This document shows, one piece after another, positions 10,965 to 23,600 of a stretch of DNA of 64,000 bases. The position numbers and the translations under genes were made by a program. The notes beneath the pieces were generated by a model. It searched no databases. It saw only the letters and a program-made list of their open reading frames with translations, and was not told the origin of the DNA. How positions within the stretch are numbered: the first letter of the stretch is position 1; each line of letters starts with the position of its first letter. This stretch comes from Chamaelirium japonicum (taxonomy: Eukaryota; Streptophyta; Magnoliopsida; Liliales; Melanthiaceae): assembly GCA_947650365.1 (NCBI GenBank), contig OX393550.1, positions 99,163,924-99,227,923 of the forward strand, given 5' to 3'.

Positions 10965-12918
10965 TGTTGGAATTGGATCCGCTTATCAGAGTCGCAGCGG
11001 AAGCAAAAGAAAGATCCAAAGATCATACGGTGTATGTTTCATTACAATTAATTCTACAAAACAATCTACATGCAAATCTATGATCTTAGCATATGTGCGG
11101 ACACCCTAGAGGCATACTACGATCTACGGAAGATATGCATGCATCTAGTTAGGTGTTTAGAATCATCATACCTTTTGGATCTATGATCCGGAGACGACGG
11201 AACGATGAAGAACCGCACTTGAATCGCAAGGGAAACTGTCGGATAGCACCTTGTCCTTTGCGAATTGAAGAATCCTCGAAATCCCGTCTCTGAGTGCAAG
11301 GATTACGAGCCGACGGAGGAACCCGTTGCGAAGACGATGGCGAGTCGCTAGATTTCCTCCTTCTCTTTCTCTCTTCTTCCTTCTCCTTCCTTCCTCTTTC
11401 TTCTCCCTTCTTCTTCCTCTCTTTTCCTTGGCCGAAACCACAAAGGAGGAGCCTTGGGAGGGGGTCAGATTTTTGGAGGAGAGGAGACCTTAGGGCCGGT
11501 CCCTCCCCCTCCCTAATACATATAGGGCCGGTCTCCTTGTACCCATGGGCAACCTAGGGCTGGCCCTAATAGGATTAGGATGAGGGGGGGGCAATTTTTA
11601 GGGATTCTAGGTGTCTATCGTGAAGCCCGGACGAAAACGCCCTTCACGAAAAGTGGAAAACTGAAAGAGAGACTGAGTGAGGTGCGCTACTCGGAATCGA
11701 GTTCCGTTAACGCCTATGAGCTCCTGAAATTATTTCGCTCATTCTAAGATCTATATTCAATATGTTCTGAGCTATATTTCAGTATTTACCAAAATATCCC
11801 TACGGTCCGTAACAAATGTGAATTAGGTTCTTAGGCTCCGGGCTTGCGCTCCATCGCGCTACTTCGCATCCAACGTATCCAACTAGGTCGGGGAACAATT
11901 CCTATACGCAACGACAAGGTGAAACCTTCAGGGTTCGGAATCTCTAGCTCTAACCGGATCCCTGATTAACTGTTCCGGTGACACACCGAAAGTTCCGTTA
12001 ATCAGCCCTAATGCGATTAACCCGCGTAGCCACCTAGAGTGCGACGTGAGTTGAACTCTAGTGATTCTAAACTTATGTTACTCCCTCATAACCCTATTCT
12101 CTACTATACTCCGATAATCCTTAGTCCCTCCTATTACTGGTGCCATGATACGACTCAGGCGGTGGGAAGCACCGTCAGATCCCGATCGATCATCTGACTA
12201 GGGTTTGATGACTTGTTATCTAGAACACCACACACCTTTCAGTGCTATGCCTAGTATCCGGAACGTCGTCAGTCATACTGACAACCACCAGGCCTGGGTT
12301 AACTGTGTGGACAGATTGACTCATCAAAACGTACCCATCCAATACTGGACGTCGGATAACCTGTAGGGATTACATATCACTCAAGCGTCAGCCGGGTAAC
12401 CAAACGTACCGTGGTATTGGACTATGGAAGGTCCGCACATGTTGGCACATCAAAACACCACATAACTGGTTGGCCCAGTGAACATGATCCCTCAGGGTTA
12501 AGGACAGATTATCTATAGTAGTAAGATGGTTTATGCACCAGTATCTGAATCACTGAACTGTGCACCATCTTGGCTCCAGTTCAACACGATCATTGTGCTT
12601 GGTCAGGTGAATGGGAATCCCACGTTCTCGTGGTGGAGACTTCACCACATCCTCTACCTGCCAACAGCTTGTTCTCGGTGAAGCGACCAGCATCACCTAA
12701 GCTGTGGACTAGTTCTAGGTCTATACAGAATTGGTCCACTGGGTCTCCCAAGCATGGATCCTCCATGCGCCTTACTGGCCTACTGTGTTCCCTAGGATCC
12801 TTTTATTATATGAGTATTATCATACACCAGAATAGTATTCTAATTAAAGCAATAATCAAAGTCATGTTTATTAATGTTAATACAAAAATTCCATGCTAAG
12901 GACACACGAGCTACAATA
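10965..12918 (-). repeat. Copia-2 left LTR (3' LTR)
   Basis: It begins TGTTGGAATTGGATCCGC and ends CTACAATA, where the expected terminal ACA has mutated to ATA. It aligns along its length with 18775-20726, with many substitutions, so the element is older than Copia-1. No gene lies inside. The Lys/Arg/Glu-rich frames near 11180-11440 come from a CT-rich stretch. Confidence 0.95.
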
Positions 12919-12931
12919 ATCTCCCACTTGG
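12919..12931 (-). promoter_or_regulatory. Copia-2 polypurine tract
   Basis: On the minus strand CCAAGTGGGAGAT directly precedes the 3' LTR. This is the usual plus-strand priming site position. The same motif follows the second LTR at 20727-20739. Confidence 0.8.
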
Positions 12932-12932
12932 C

Positions 12933-15900
12933 CTAGCGGGGAACAACAGTCTTAACTCCCATGGCATCCACGTGCTTCTCAAAAGCCTTGGTCGGTAACG
13001 CCTTTGTGAAAGGGTCCGCCATGTTATCTGCAGACGCCACCTGAGTCACTGCAACCTCCCCTCGCTTCTGCAAATCCCGGATAATGTAGTATTTCTGCTC
13101 GATATGTTTGCTCTTCTGGTGATATCTTGGCTCCTTGGATTGTGCTACCGCTCCACTATTGTCACAGTAAAGGACAATAGGATCTTGAGCTCCCGGTACG
13201 CATCCTAAGTCCGTGAGGAACTTCTTGAGCCATACCGTCTCCTTAGCTGCTTCGCACGTCGCAACGTACTCAGCCTCTGTCGTCGAATCCGTGATGCATC
13301 CTTGCTTACGCTCCTCCAACTGACAGCTCCTCCTCCTAGTGAAAATACAAACCCTGACGTCGATCTTCTGGATTCCGGATCTGACGCAAAGTCAGAATCC
13401 GTATATCCAATCGGCATCAGTTCCTGTGAAGAGTAAACTAACTCATAATCTCTCGTACTACGGAGATACTTGAGTATACTTTTCACAGCAGTCCAGTGCC
13501 CTGGACCCGGATTTGACTGATACCTGCCCATCATGCCTACTGCATAGCATATATCTGGTCTCGTGCACTGTATAGCATACATCAGACTCCCTACAGTCGA
13601 AGCATAAGGTATCTTCTGCATCTCTGCCCTCTCCTCAGGAGTCTTAGGACCCTGATCCTTGGACAATTTCATTCCATGTCTGAATAGAACCAGTCCCTTC
13701 TTGGAGTTGTGCATACTGAATCTGACCAAGATAGTATTTATATAGCCTGACTGTGACAGCGAGAGAGTCTTGTTCTGGCGATCTCGAGTTACCTTGATCC
13801 CCAGAATATAACTCGCTTTACCCAGGTCTTTCATGTCAAATTAAGAGGATAACCACACCTTCACTGTAGACAACGTTCCAACATCGTTTCCAATGAGCTG
13901 GATATCGTCTACGTAAAGCACTAGAAAAACTACTCCAGTCTTATCGCTCCTTTTATAAACACATGGTTCATCCATGTTCTGCTCAAATCCATAAGACTGG
14001 ATAGGCTGATCAAAATGCATGTTCCAACTTCTGGATGCTTGCTTCAGTCCATAAATGGATCTTTGTAACTTGCACACCAGACTTTCCTGACCTTTTGCGA
14101 CAAAGCCTGGAGGCTGAGACATGTAGATGTCTTCTTCCAAATCCCCGTTGAGGAATGCGGTCTTGACGTCCATTTACTAGATCTCCCAATCATAATGGGC
14201 TGCAATAGACAAGAGGATCCATATAGACTTAAGCATAGCCACTGGCGAAAAGGTTTCGTCATAGTCGATCCCTTCTTGCTGGGTATAACCCTTAGCGACT
14301 AGTCTAGCTTTGTAGGTCTCAACGGTACCATCCGGACCTTTTTTCCTTTTGTACACCCACTTACACCCAACATGTTTACTGTTGTGAGGTGGTGTTACTA
14401 GTATCCAGACCGATTTTTGGGACATCAATGTCAGTTCTGCCTCCATGGCTTCCTGCCATACTGCATGGTCAGAGGATACCATCGCTTCGTCATAGTTCAG
14501 AGGATCATCCTCTTGAAACTCTGGATCCACCATAAAGGCTTCTTCAATGTATTTATCAGAAGCACTTGTAGTCCTCCCACTGCGACGAGCCTACGGTGGT
14601 TCCATAGGAGTCGATTCTACAGTATCGTTTATCTTAGTGGTATCGGCTCCCACTACGTTTTCTGTCTGCGTACTCCCATCAGTACCAAGCAATTCTTCAA
14701 GAACTACTTTACTGGTGGGCTTATGGTCTATTAAATAATCCTGCTCTAGGAATACGACGTTCGTTGAGACGATAACCTTTCTATCCTCAGGATCATAAAA
14801 TAAACCACCCTTTATCCCTTTTGGATACCCAACGAACAGACATACCTTAGTTTTTGACTACATCTTATCTCGCTTGTCCTTCCGCACATGTACTGGACAA
14901 TCCCAAATCCTAAAATACTGTAGGCTTGGTTTTCGCTTCAACCTCAGCTCCCAAGGAGTTAGAGGTACTGACTTTGATGGAACAAATTTCAAAGTATATG
15001 TTGCCGTCTCTAGGGCATATCCCCAAAAACTAGGTGGCAATGTTGCGTAACTCAACATAGTCCAAATCATGTCTAACAAAGTTCGATTTCTCCTCTCAGA
15101 TACACCGTTTTGTTGTGGTGTCCCTAGTGCAGTCAACTGGGATACGATCACATGCTCACGCAGGTACCCAATAAATTCATCCGATATGTATTCGCCTCCT
15201 CGATCCGATCGAAGAGACTTGATACTTTTATCCGTCTGCTTTTCTGCTTCAACTCTGAACTCCTTGAACTTATCAAAGGATTCAGACTTCCGCCGCATTA
15301 GGTATATGTATCCAAACCTCGAGTGATCATCCGTGAAGGTGATGAAATACTCGAAGCCTCCTATGGCAATGACACTTATGGGCCCACATACATCAGTGTG
15401 TACCAACTCTAATACCTCCTTAGATCTGCAACCTTTGGCTCAGAAAGATCTTTTAGTTATCTTACCTTTCAGGCAAGACTCACACATCGGTAGGCTTTCT
15501 AAAACATCTAGACTTAAGAGTCCTACCTTAACCAACCTATGAATCCTGTCTGAGGCTATGTGTCCAAGCCTTAGATGCCAAAGGAGTGTTGGATTATCTG
15601 AGGGATTTTTTCTTTTAGATGAATTAACCACACAAGCTTCAGTTATGTTATCCTGCTTATGATTGGAGTTAATTACATAGAGACCATTCTGTATCTTTTC
15701 CTTACAAACAAATGAACCATTCAATTTAATTGATACACCAGAAGCATCAAATAAAACTGAAAAACCTTCATTATTCAATAAGGAAACAGAAATTAAGTTT
15801 CGTCTTAAGGACGGTACATAAATTATGTCTCTAAGTAATAAACTTCTTCCATCAAGAAACTGCAAGACGACATCTCCAACTGCTTCAGCCTCTGCCACGG

Positions 15901-16885
15901 CCTCGGTTCCCATGCTTAGGATCATCTCCCCTTCACTCAGTTTTCTTGTCTCCTTGAACCCCTGCAAATTATTGCAAGCATGGTTAGTGGAACCAGAATC
16001 CACAATCCATAAAACTGGAGAACAACTGGATGCTACAAGGGATTCCATTATGTGGATTTGAGATATACCTATCTCAACCTTCTTGGGAGCCGCACGGCAA
16101 CCGCTCTTCCAGTGTCCCTTCTTGCCGCATCGAAAATATTTTCCTTTGGACTTCACCGGACTATTCTGCTTAGGAACCTGCAACTGCACCTGGCCCATCT
16201 TCACGTGCTTCTTAGACTTTCTTTTCTGAAACTTGCCTTTGGCTTTCAGAGAAAAATTTTGCTCTACGTTCAGGGATTGGGCTCCTGCCTTCATCCCGTC
16301 CTCTACCACTTGGAGCACCGCTAGCAGCTCTGCATTAGACATCTCCAACCAGTTAAGGTTGAAGTTGGTAACGAAGCCCTCAAACGCTCCTGACAGAGAC
16401 ACAAGGAAAATATCGGTCTGGATCTCTACATCCAAGATGACATCGAAGGAACCAAGCTCGTTCACATAGCCAAACAATTTCAGCATATGATCTCGAACTA
16501 AAGTCCCCTCTGCCATCTTCGTGGACACTAATTTCTTGATGGTCAGGTAACGAGTTACCCGACTATGACCCTCGAACATTTCCTTTAGGTAGAGCATCAT
16601 GTCTAAAGCAAAGGCCATGTCTTTGACTTGCTTCTGAAGGACGGTCTGCAAGGATGCCACTATATAGCACTTGCACATCTCATCAGCATCTAGCCAGTCT
16701 TTCCATTCCTTTAACTGGGCCTCAGTTGCACTTGGTCCCGGCATGGCCGGTTGAGGGGTACTTAGGACAATTGTGTATTTGCCAACCCTTAGGACGAGCA
16801 TCAAGTTACGCTTCCAGTCCTCGTAGTTTGGTCCCGTAAGTTTGTTATCATTAAGTATAGAGGCAATAGGGTCGAGCTTGGTCAT
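12933..16885 (-). pseudogene. Copia-2 gag-pol polyprotein gene, disrupted
   Basis: The true start is the ATG at 16885 (MTKLDPIASIL). The order is Gag (about residues 1-240), then a zinc knuckle FRCGKKGHWKSGC whose first cysteine is tyrosine. Next come the protease DSGSTNHAC, the GAG-pre-integrase H/CxxC region, and integrase with D, D and E in HTDVCGP, SDRGGEY and GVSERRN. RT follows, with MDVKTAFLNGDL and the catalytic YVDD, then RNase H (DSDFASD, TTEAEYVA). The frame is nearly continuous but carries stops near 15441, 14859, 14590, 14178 (two adjacent) and 13842, plus a frameshift near 13310. Several stops fit CAG or CAA to TAG or TAA changes. Confidence 0.92.
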
Positions 16886-18774
16886 GATTTCTGTAAACAA
16901 TGGTTCAAAGCAAAATTAGGGTTTACTACAATCTATTTCATGGAATTTAGAAATAGATAATGTTTACTCCAGCCGCTATGTCTTCACTATCTCAAGTTGA
17001 GACATCCAGGAATCTAAATTCCCTGGGCTCGAGCACTGAGACTATCGGCCCTGAATTGGAGACAGCATTTCGGTGAGAGCATACAACCGCTTCTGCCAAC
17101 GGGGTTTTTATGACCCAGTCTTCATCAGAATTACCCATGGTAAACTGAAATACCTCCCAGTCTTCTTTTGGCCAGCTTATGTGACCCACGTGCATAGCAA
17201 CAGCGGCTTCACACAAGCTTTCGGATGCTTCCCACAAATCTAGGTGGTGTCGACAGGGGGGTTCATAGGCTCCCGCGGTGTAGAAAAAAACCGTCACCCA
17301 CTGCCACCGGCATCCTCCATGTCCCGAAGGAAACCACTAGGCGAACCAGCATGGAAGGAAACACAGCTCTCACCCGGTGGGATATCGAACTGCGTACCTC
17401 CCACCCAGACCCTTAGCCGGTTGACTGTGGAGGCCAGGGGCTCCCCTTTGGAGGGAACCTCTTACACATTCCTTCTTTATGAGATTTTATACATATCTAG
17501 AAAGGTCACGACCTCCTAGACTTAGACCCTGGTCTACCATGCTCCCACTAGGATTACAAACCCTCCCGTAAAGCATTAGTATCCTCGGAATATATCATAG
17601 TCCCTACCTTGAATACTCAGCTTTCGCCTTTCTTGCAAAGATCACATTACATAGATTCTAAGGATCCCGATACTTTACTAGTTTGCCCATAATCCTAAGA
17701 TCTGGAGCCTAGCCTAAGGTCATCTCATTACAGGTTTCGATGCTGGCCAAATAGGGACATCCGACAACCTCCGTCGGTCCTCGACCTAATGGTGGCATAA
17801 CGAAATCATGATGAGTTCATACTACCATCAAACGTCATCTAGGAACAGGTATCACACAGTGAAATCCTAACCTAACTTGGTCGCTAGGACCACGTGGGGA
17901 AAGGGCATCCTACTAGGGTTATCATACTTTTTATGGAGACATTAGTTAATTATCTCTAAACAAATCTAACACTGCGTCTATCTCGGTGTACAGTACTTGG
18001 CTACCTGAACTACCACGAGGGCGGTCACCACCTTTCCTTTTTGCTAGCCACCGGATTCGCACGTGTTAGAACCATATAGAGACACCGATGAATCCATAAG
18101 TTTAGTACTAACCCTAAGCCTGATCTAGAGACAAACTCACAAGCAAGATAGAAAATCACATTATCATCGGAGTTCTCTGAATACTAAATAAAGAGAAACA
18201 ACAGAAAAAACATCCAAACTGAATCAAGTCCAGGGTCCGACCCCTGAACCTGAATAGCACAGCCAAGATATCCTGCTCTTCCGTTCTTCACGATCTCTGA
18301 CGATGATCCCCATCATCGCTAACGTGCATGCTTTCGCCGGGTCTTTACACGCCATGGTACCGCTTGCCCGAACCGTGGATGAAGCATCATCTCCTTCTTC
18401 CTGTGACCGAAAAACTAACACGCTCCAAGCAAGTACTCGTTCATGTACAATTTCGGTAGAAAGAAAAGAAAACAATCCTAGAAACATAGCCAGGGAACCG
18501 AGGATGGTCAACCCCCACCCTCGCCCATCTAGAGCCTTAAAATCCACAAGCACAATAATAATCAATGCAAAAAATAAATCCGGGGTCCGACCCCCGGAAG
18601 CATGCAATCACAGATTACTATTCAGTACGGCACCTGCAAAAAGACGATACATAGCACAATCCATATGCATGATCTACGCCGAACCCCGACGAAAATATAT
18701 GTCATCATTTATTCACATGATGTTTTTACGAATTCATGCATGAAATACACACCAAAGCGTGCTCTTATACCAAT
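16886..18774 (-). other. Copia-2 5' leader with primer-binding site
   Basis: 1.9 kb between the gag start and the 5' LTR, without a recognised protein. Next to the LTR (18761-18773) the minus strand reads TTGGTATAAGAGC, one base off the initiator-methionine tRNA complement TGGTATCAGAGC that is standard for copia elements. The frames at 16992-17297 and 18224-18607 are not convincing. Confidence 0.7.
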
Positions 18775-20726
18775 TGTTGGAATTGGATCCGCTTATCAGA
18801 GTCGCAGCGGAAGTAAAAAAAAGATCCGAAGATCATACGGTGTATGTTTCATTATAATTAATTCTACAAAACAATCTACATACAAATCTATGATCTTAGC
18901 ATATATGAGGACACCCTAGAGGCATACTACGATCTACGGAAGACATGCATGCATCTAGTTAGGTGTTTAGAATCATCATACCTTTTGGATCTATGATCCG
19001 GAGATGATGGAACGATAAAGAACCGCACTTGAATCGCAAGGGAAACTGTCGGATAACACCTTGTCCTTTGCGAATTGAAGAATCCTCGAAATCCCGTCTC
19101 TGAGTGCAAGGATTACGAGCCGACGGAGGAATCCGTTGCGAAGACGATGGCGAGCCGCTAGATTTCCTCGTTCTCTTTCTCTCTTCTTCCTTCTCCTTCC
19201 TTCCTCTTTCTTCTCCCTTCTTCTTCCTCTCTTTTCCTTGGTCGAAACCACAAAGGAGGAGCCTTGGGAGGGGGTCGGATTTTTGGAGGAGATGAGACCT
19301 TAGGGCCGGTCCCTCCCCCTCCCTAATACATATAGGGCCGGTCTCCTTGTGCCCATGGGCAACCTAGTGCTGGCCCTAATAGGATTAGGATGAGGGAGGG
19401 CGGTTTTTAGGGATTCCAGGTGTCTATCGTGAAGCCCGAACGAAAACGCCCTTCACGAAAAGTGGAAAACTGAAAGAGAGACTGAGTGAGGTGCGCTACT
19501 CGGAATCGAGTTCCGTCAGCGCCTATAAGCTCCTGAAATTATTTCGCTCATTCTAAGATCTATATTCAATATTTTCTAAACCATATTTTAGTATTTATCA
19601 AAATATCCCTACGGCCCGTAACACATGTGAATTAGGTTCTTAGGCTCCGGGCTTGCACTCCATCGCACTACTTCACATCCAACGTATCCAACTAGGTCAG
19701 GGAAAAATTCCTATACACAACGATAAGGTGGAACCTTCAGGGTTCGGAATCTCTAGCTCCAACCAGATCCCTGATTAACTGTTCCGGTGACACACCGAAA
19801 ATTCCGTTAATCAGCCCTAATATGATTAACCCGCGTAGCCACCCAGAGTGCGACGCGAGTTGGACTCTAGTGATCCTAAACTTATGTTACTCCCTTGTAA
19901 ACCTGTTCTCTACTATACTCCGATAATCCTTAGTCCCTCCTATTACTGGTGCCATGATACGAATCGGGCGGTGGAAAGCACCGTCAGATCCCGATCGATC
20001 ATCTGACTAGGGTTTGATGACTTGTCATCTATAACACCACACACCTTCCGGTGCTATGCCTAGCATCCGGAACGTCATCAGTCATACTGATAACCACCAT
20101 GTCTGGGTTAACTGTGTGGACAGATTGACTCATCAAAACGTACTCATCCAACACTGGACGTCGGATAACCTGTAGGGATTACATGTCACTCAAACACCAG
20201 CCGGATAACCCAACATACCGTGGTATTGGACTATGAAGGTCCACACACGTTGGCACATCAAAGCACCACACAACTGATTGGCCCAGTGAACATGGTCCCT
20301 CAGGGTTAAGGACAGATTATCTATAGTAGTAAGACGGTTTATGCACTAGTGTCTGAATCGTTGAACTGTGCACCGTCTTGGCTCCTGTTCAACACGATCA
20401 TCGTGCTTGGTCAAATGAATGGGAATCCCACGTTCCCGTGGTGGAGACTTCACCACATCCTCTACCTGCCAACAACTTGTTCTCGGTGAAGCGACCGGCA
20501 TCACCTAAGCTGTGAACTAGTTCTAGGTCTACACAGAACTGGCCCACTGGGTGTCCCAAGCATGGATCCTCCATGTGCCTCAGTGGCCTACTGTGTTCTC
20601 TAGGGTCCTTTTATTATATGAGTATTATCATACACCAGAGTAGTATTCTAATTAAAGCAATAACCAAAGTCATGTTTATTAATGTTAATACAGAAATTCC
20701 ACGCTAAGGACATACGAGCTACAACA
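18775..20726 (-). repeat. Copia-2 second LTR
   Basis: It begins TGTTGGAATTGGATCCGC and ends CTACAACA. It serves as 5' LTR to the gag-pol at 12933-16885 and as 3' LTR to the truncated unit at 20727-21585. Confidence 0.95.
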
Positions 20727-20740
20727 ATCTCCCACTTGGC

Positions 20741-21585
20741 CTAGCGGGGAACAACAGTCTTAACTCCCATGTCATCCATGTGCTTCTCAAAAGCCTTGGT
20801 CGGTAACGCCTTTGTGGAAGGGTCCGCCATGCTATCTGCAAACGCCACCTGAGTCACTGCAACCTCCCCTTGCTTCTGCAAGTCCCGGATAATATAGTAT
20901 TTCCGCTCGATATGCTTGCTCTTCTGGTGATATCTTGGCTCCTTGGATTGTGCTACCGCTACACTATTGTCACAATAAAAAACAATGGGATCTTGAGCTC
21001 CCGGTACGCATCCTAAGTCCATGAGGAACTTCTTGAGCTACACCGCCTCCTTAGCTGCTTCGCACGTCGCAACATAATCAGCCTCTGTCGTCGAATCCGC
21101 GATGCATCCTTGCTTCACACTCCTCCAACTGACAGCTCCTCCTCCTAGTGAAAACACAAACCCTGACGTCGATCTCCTGGATTCCGGATCTAACGCAAAG
21201 TCAGAATCCGTATATCCAATCGGCATCAGTTTCTGTGAAGAGTAAACTAACTCATAATCTCTCGTCCTACGGAGATACTTGAGTATACTTTTCACAGCAG
21301 TCCAGTGCCCTGGACCCGGATTTGACTGATACCTGCCCATCATGCCTACTGCATAGCATATATCTGGTCTCGTGCACTGCATCGCATACATCAGACTCCC
21401 TACAGTCGAAGCATAAGGTATCTTCTGCATCTCTGCCCTCTCCTCAGTAGTCTTAGGACCCTGATCCTTGGACAATTTCATTCCATGTCTGAATGGTACC
21501 AGTCCCTTCTTGGAGTTGTGCATACTGAATCTGACCAAGATAGTATCTATGTAGGCTGACTGTGACAGCGAGAGAGTCTTGTTCG
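20741..21585 (-). pseudogene. Copia-2 second unit: RNase H / RT C-terminus fragment
   Basis: A second copy of the 3' end of pol, closely similar to 12933-13780. It keeps IGYTDSDFA, TSGFVFSLGGG, SWRSVKQGC and EADYVATCEAAKEAV in one frame. It therefore lacks the frameshift that breaks the first copy near 13310, but has its own TAG at about 21038 (AVWLKKF position). Homology stops at about 21585, where the ~45-bp dispersed repeat begins. Confidence 0.9.
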
Positions 21586-21626
21586 GCAGCCAACTCTTTA
21601 TGGTGCCAACAAGTGCCAACATATCT
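21583..21626. repeat. Dispersed ~45-bp repeat, copy 2 (inverted)
   Basis: TTCGGCAGCCAACTCTTTAT and its continuation to AACATATC is the reverse complement of 9743-9788 with one or two differences. It starts at the Copia-2 truncation point, so it may be the end of the element, or the junction, that removed the rest of Copia-2. Confidence 0.85.
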
Positions 21627-21805
21627 TAACCGTTCGCTCACATAAGATCCAATGGCCACGATTGGCTTAACAATAGAAAAGAAGACCTTTGCCATTTATT
21701 AGCAAGCCCAGCTGGCATTGTACGGCGGCTGCCTCGAATTGGGAAAACGAGACGTGCTCTTCTCTCATCTCCTCTCGAGCTCCGAAGCGGGGGTTTTTGC
21801 CGTCG

Positions 21806-21994
21806 CTGGTGGGGAGGAAGACCACTAGTATGATCGCTATCCTCCCTCTTTTTCATTTTTTTTCCATTCTCTTTGTTCACATCGAGCGAGGAGCGAACCT
21901 GGTGGGGAACAAGACCACTGGTATGATCGCACTCCACCCTTTTTCTCTTTTTTTTTTTTCCATTCGCTTCATTCACATCGAGCGAGGAGCGAAC
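21806..21994. repeat. 93-bp tandem duplication
   Basis: CTGGTGGGGA...CGAGGAGCGAAC occurs at 21806-21898 and again at 21899-21994, with shared blocks AAGACCACT, GTATGATCGC and TTCACATCGAGCGAGGAGCG. The overlapping open frames on both strands are not credible genes. Confidence 0.85.
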
Positions 21995-22465
21995 GATTCC
22001 TCCGCATCGTTTACAGTGAACAGATCCGTCCTGATTTTTTTCCCTTCCTTTCTCAGCCTTCACAGTGAGATCAATCTTGGGTTTTTTTTTTTATTTCTCC
22101 CCTGAAGAAGGCGAGACAAAAGCCCCATTTTCTTTCTTTGCTGTGCCACTTTCTTGCAATTTTTAGTTTTTTTTTTTCTTCTCTAAGCTCTTAAGAATGG
22201 TGTTCAATAAAAATCCAAAAGCTATAGTTGTCTGTAGAATGCTCTTGTTGATGAAGATAAGACAAATGTTTTATTATTTTTATTATTTTTTGGAGGAAAG
22301 CGGGGGTGGTTGGTTGTAAAAAAATCACGTTGTTATCGTTTCAAAGAACAGAACAAAGACAAGAACAAGATTCTTGACTTGTAATGAAGTACCTAGTTGT
22401 ATCATAGTAGTAAACTAGAACAAGATAATGTCAACTACTCTAGCACACTAGTGGTCATGGTGATG
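21995..22465. other. Intergenic, nothing recognised
   Basis: T-rich sequence with several poly(T) runs and no credible coding region. Confidence 0.5.
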
Positions 22466-22473
22466 CTTAAACT

Positions 22474-22954
22474 TAGGGCTGGCAATTTCGGACCCGACAC
22501 GGTAGACCCGACACGACCCGACACAAAGTTAGCGGGTCTTGGTCAGGGATAAACGGGTTAGGGTCGTAAACGGGTCGACACGATAGACCCGTTTAATAAA
22601 CGGGTCGGGTCCGGGTTTATGGTCTGGACACGGTAGACTTGGGAAGACCCGTTTAGAATTCAACAGGTCTTGTCGGGTCGGATCTACCTGCAATCCGATA
22701 CTATAATATATAGTATCAGCGGGTCTATCGGGTTAGGTCGGGTCGAGTCGGATTGGGTCGGATCGGGTCAACTGAATAAACCCGTGTGGTAAACGGGTCT
22801 TATCGGGTCTACCCGTTTATAAACGGGTCGGGTATAGATTTAGGATCTAGACACGATTAGTTAAATGGGTTGGGTCCGGGTCTAGGGGTTTTGGACACGA
22901 CCCGAAACTAGACACGACACGAACCCGACCCGACACGACCCATTGCCACCCCTA
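22474..22954. mobile_element. Complete non-autonomous hAT element (481 bp) with 8-bp TSD
   Basis: It starts TAGGGCTGGCAATTTCGGAC and ends CGACCCATTGCCACCCCTA, so the termini form an inverted repeat of the hAT type (TAGGGNTGGCAAT). The perfect 8-bp duplication CTTAAACT flanks it at 22466-22473 and 22955-22962. The body is made of alternating ACGGGTC and GACCCG words with no coding capacity. Fragments of the family occur at 2213, 30770-31007 and 31368-31768. Confidence 0.95.
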
Positions 22955-22974
22955 CTTAAACTTGTAAAAATTGA

Positions 22975-23200
22975 GCTTTCAAACCCCCCACATTTATTGT
23001 TGTGTATAATTTTTTTTAAAAAAAAAACACAATTTTTAGTCCAAATCCGGCCTCGCCCAAAATTCTGACATATATGTGTACTCGGGCTGGGTTCGGACTT
23101 AAACCCTTGGCCCGAGGCCCAGCCTGAGGAGCCCATGGGCCAATCTGGACTTAACATCTGTAGGCCTGACCTGGCCTAACCCGTGCACACCTCTATTTGA
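22975..23200. other. GGCCC/GGGCT-rich repeat ending CCGTGCACACCTCTA
   Basis: The tract contains words such as GGCCCGAGGCCC and TAACCCGTGCACACC. Its right end resembles a hAT terminus read in reverse (TAGAGGTGTGCACGG), but no left partner or target duplication was found. Confidence 0.35.
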
Positions 23201-23600
23201 GCTTCCAAGATAAAATTTGAAAAATATATGATTTGTTCTCTTATTTGAAAATATATGATTGCATCTGAAAACTTTCAATATCTGACATTGTCATTTCATG
23301 TTATCTTATTTAAATAGTTTTTGTATCTAATTTTATTTGTTATGCTTCATTGAATCCCATCACATAACTTTCAGATTGTCCTTTCTTGGTCTCATATCTA
23401 ATTAGTATCCTAGTTTTTCTCGGATTATTCATTAATTGAAGAATTTCACATTTCACAACTTATTCATGTATTCATCAATTGAAATAAAATCATATTATTC
23501 TTACAATTGCCATTTTTTGTTATTATTATTGCTTGTATTTTTTAGTTGTATTTATGCTTTTGTAATTACCATTCTTATGCTTTGTAGATTTAATTTGTAA

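Larger units (their letters stand above)
10965..21585 (-). mobile_element. Copia-2: LTR - gag-pol - LTR - truncated internal region
   Basis: Two direct repeats of about 1.95 kb (10965-12918 and 18775-20726) enclose a Ty1/copia gag-pol on the minus strand. After the second LTR the polypurine tract and RNase H/RT sequence start again (20727-21585) and stop abruptly. The locus is therefore a head-to-tail tandem of one full unit and a partial second unit whose outer LTR is lost. No 5-bp duplication can be matched at the ends. The long LTRs, the UBN2-type Gag and the zinc knuckle fit the Tork/Angela part of Ty1/copia, by family knowledge. Confidence 0.9.

Noticed and set aside
11181..11441. Lys/Arg/Glu-rich 86-codon minus frame, also at 18991-19251
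   Set aside because: It lies inside both Copia-2 LTRs in a CT-rich stretch, so it is LTR sequence, not a gene pair.
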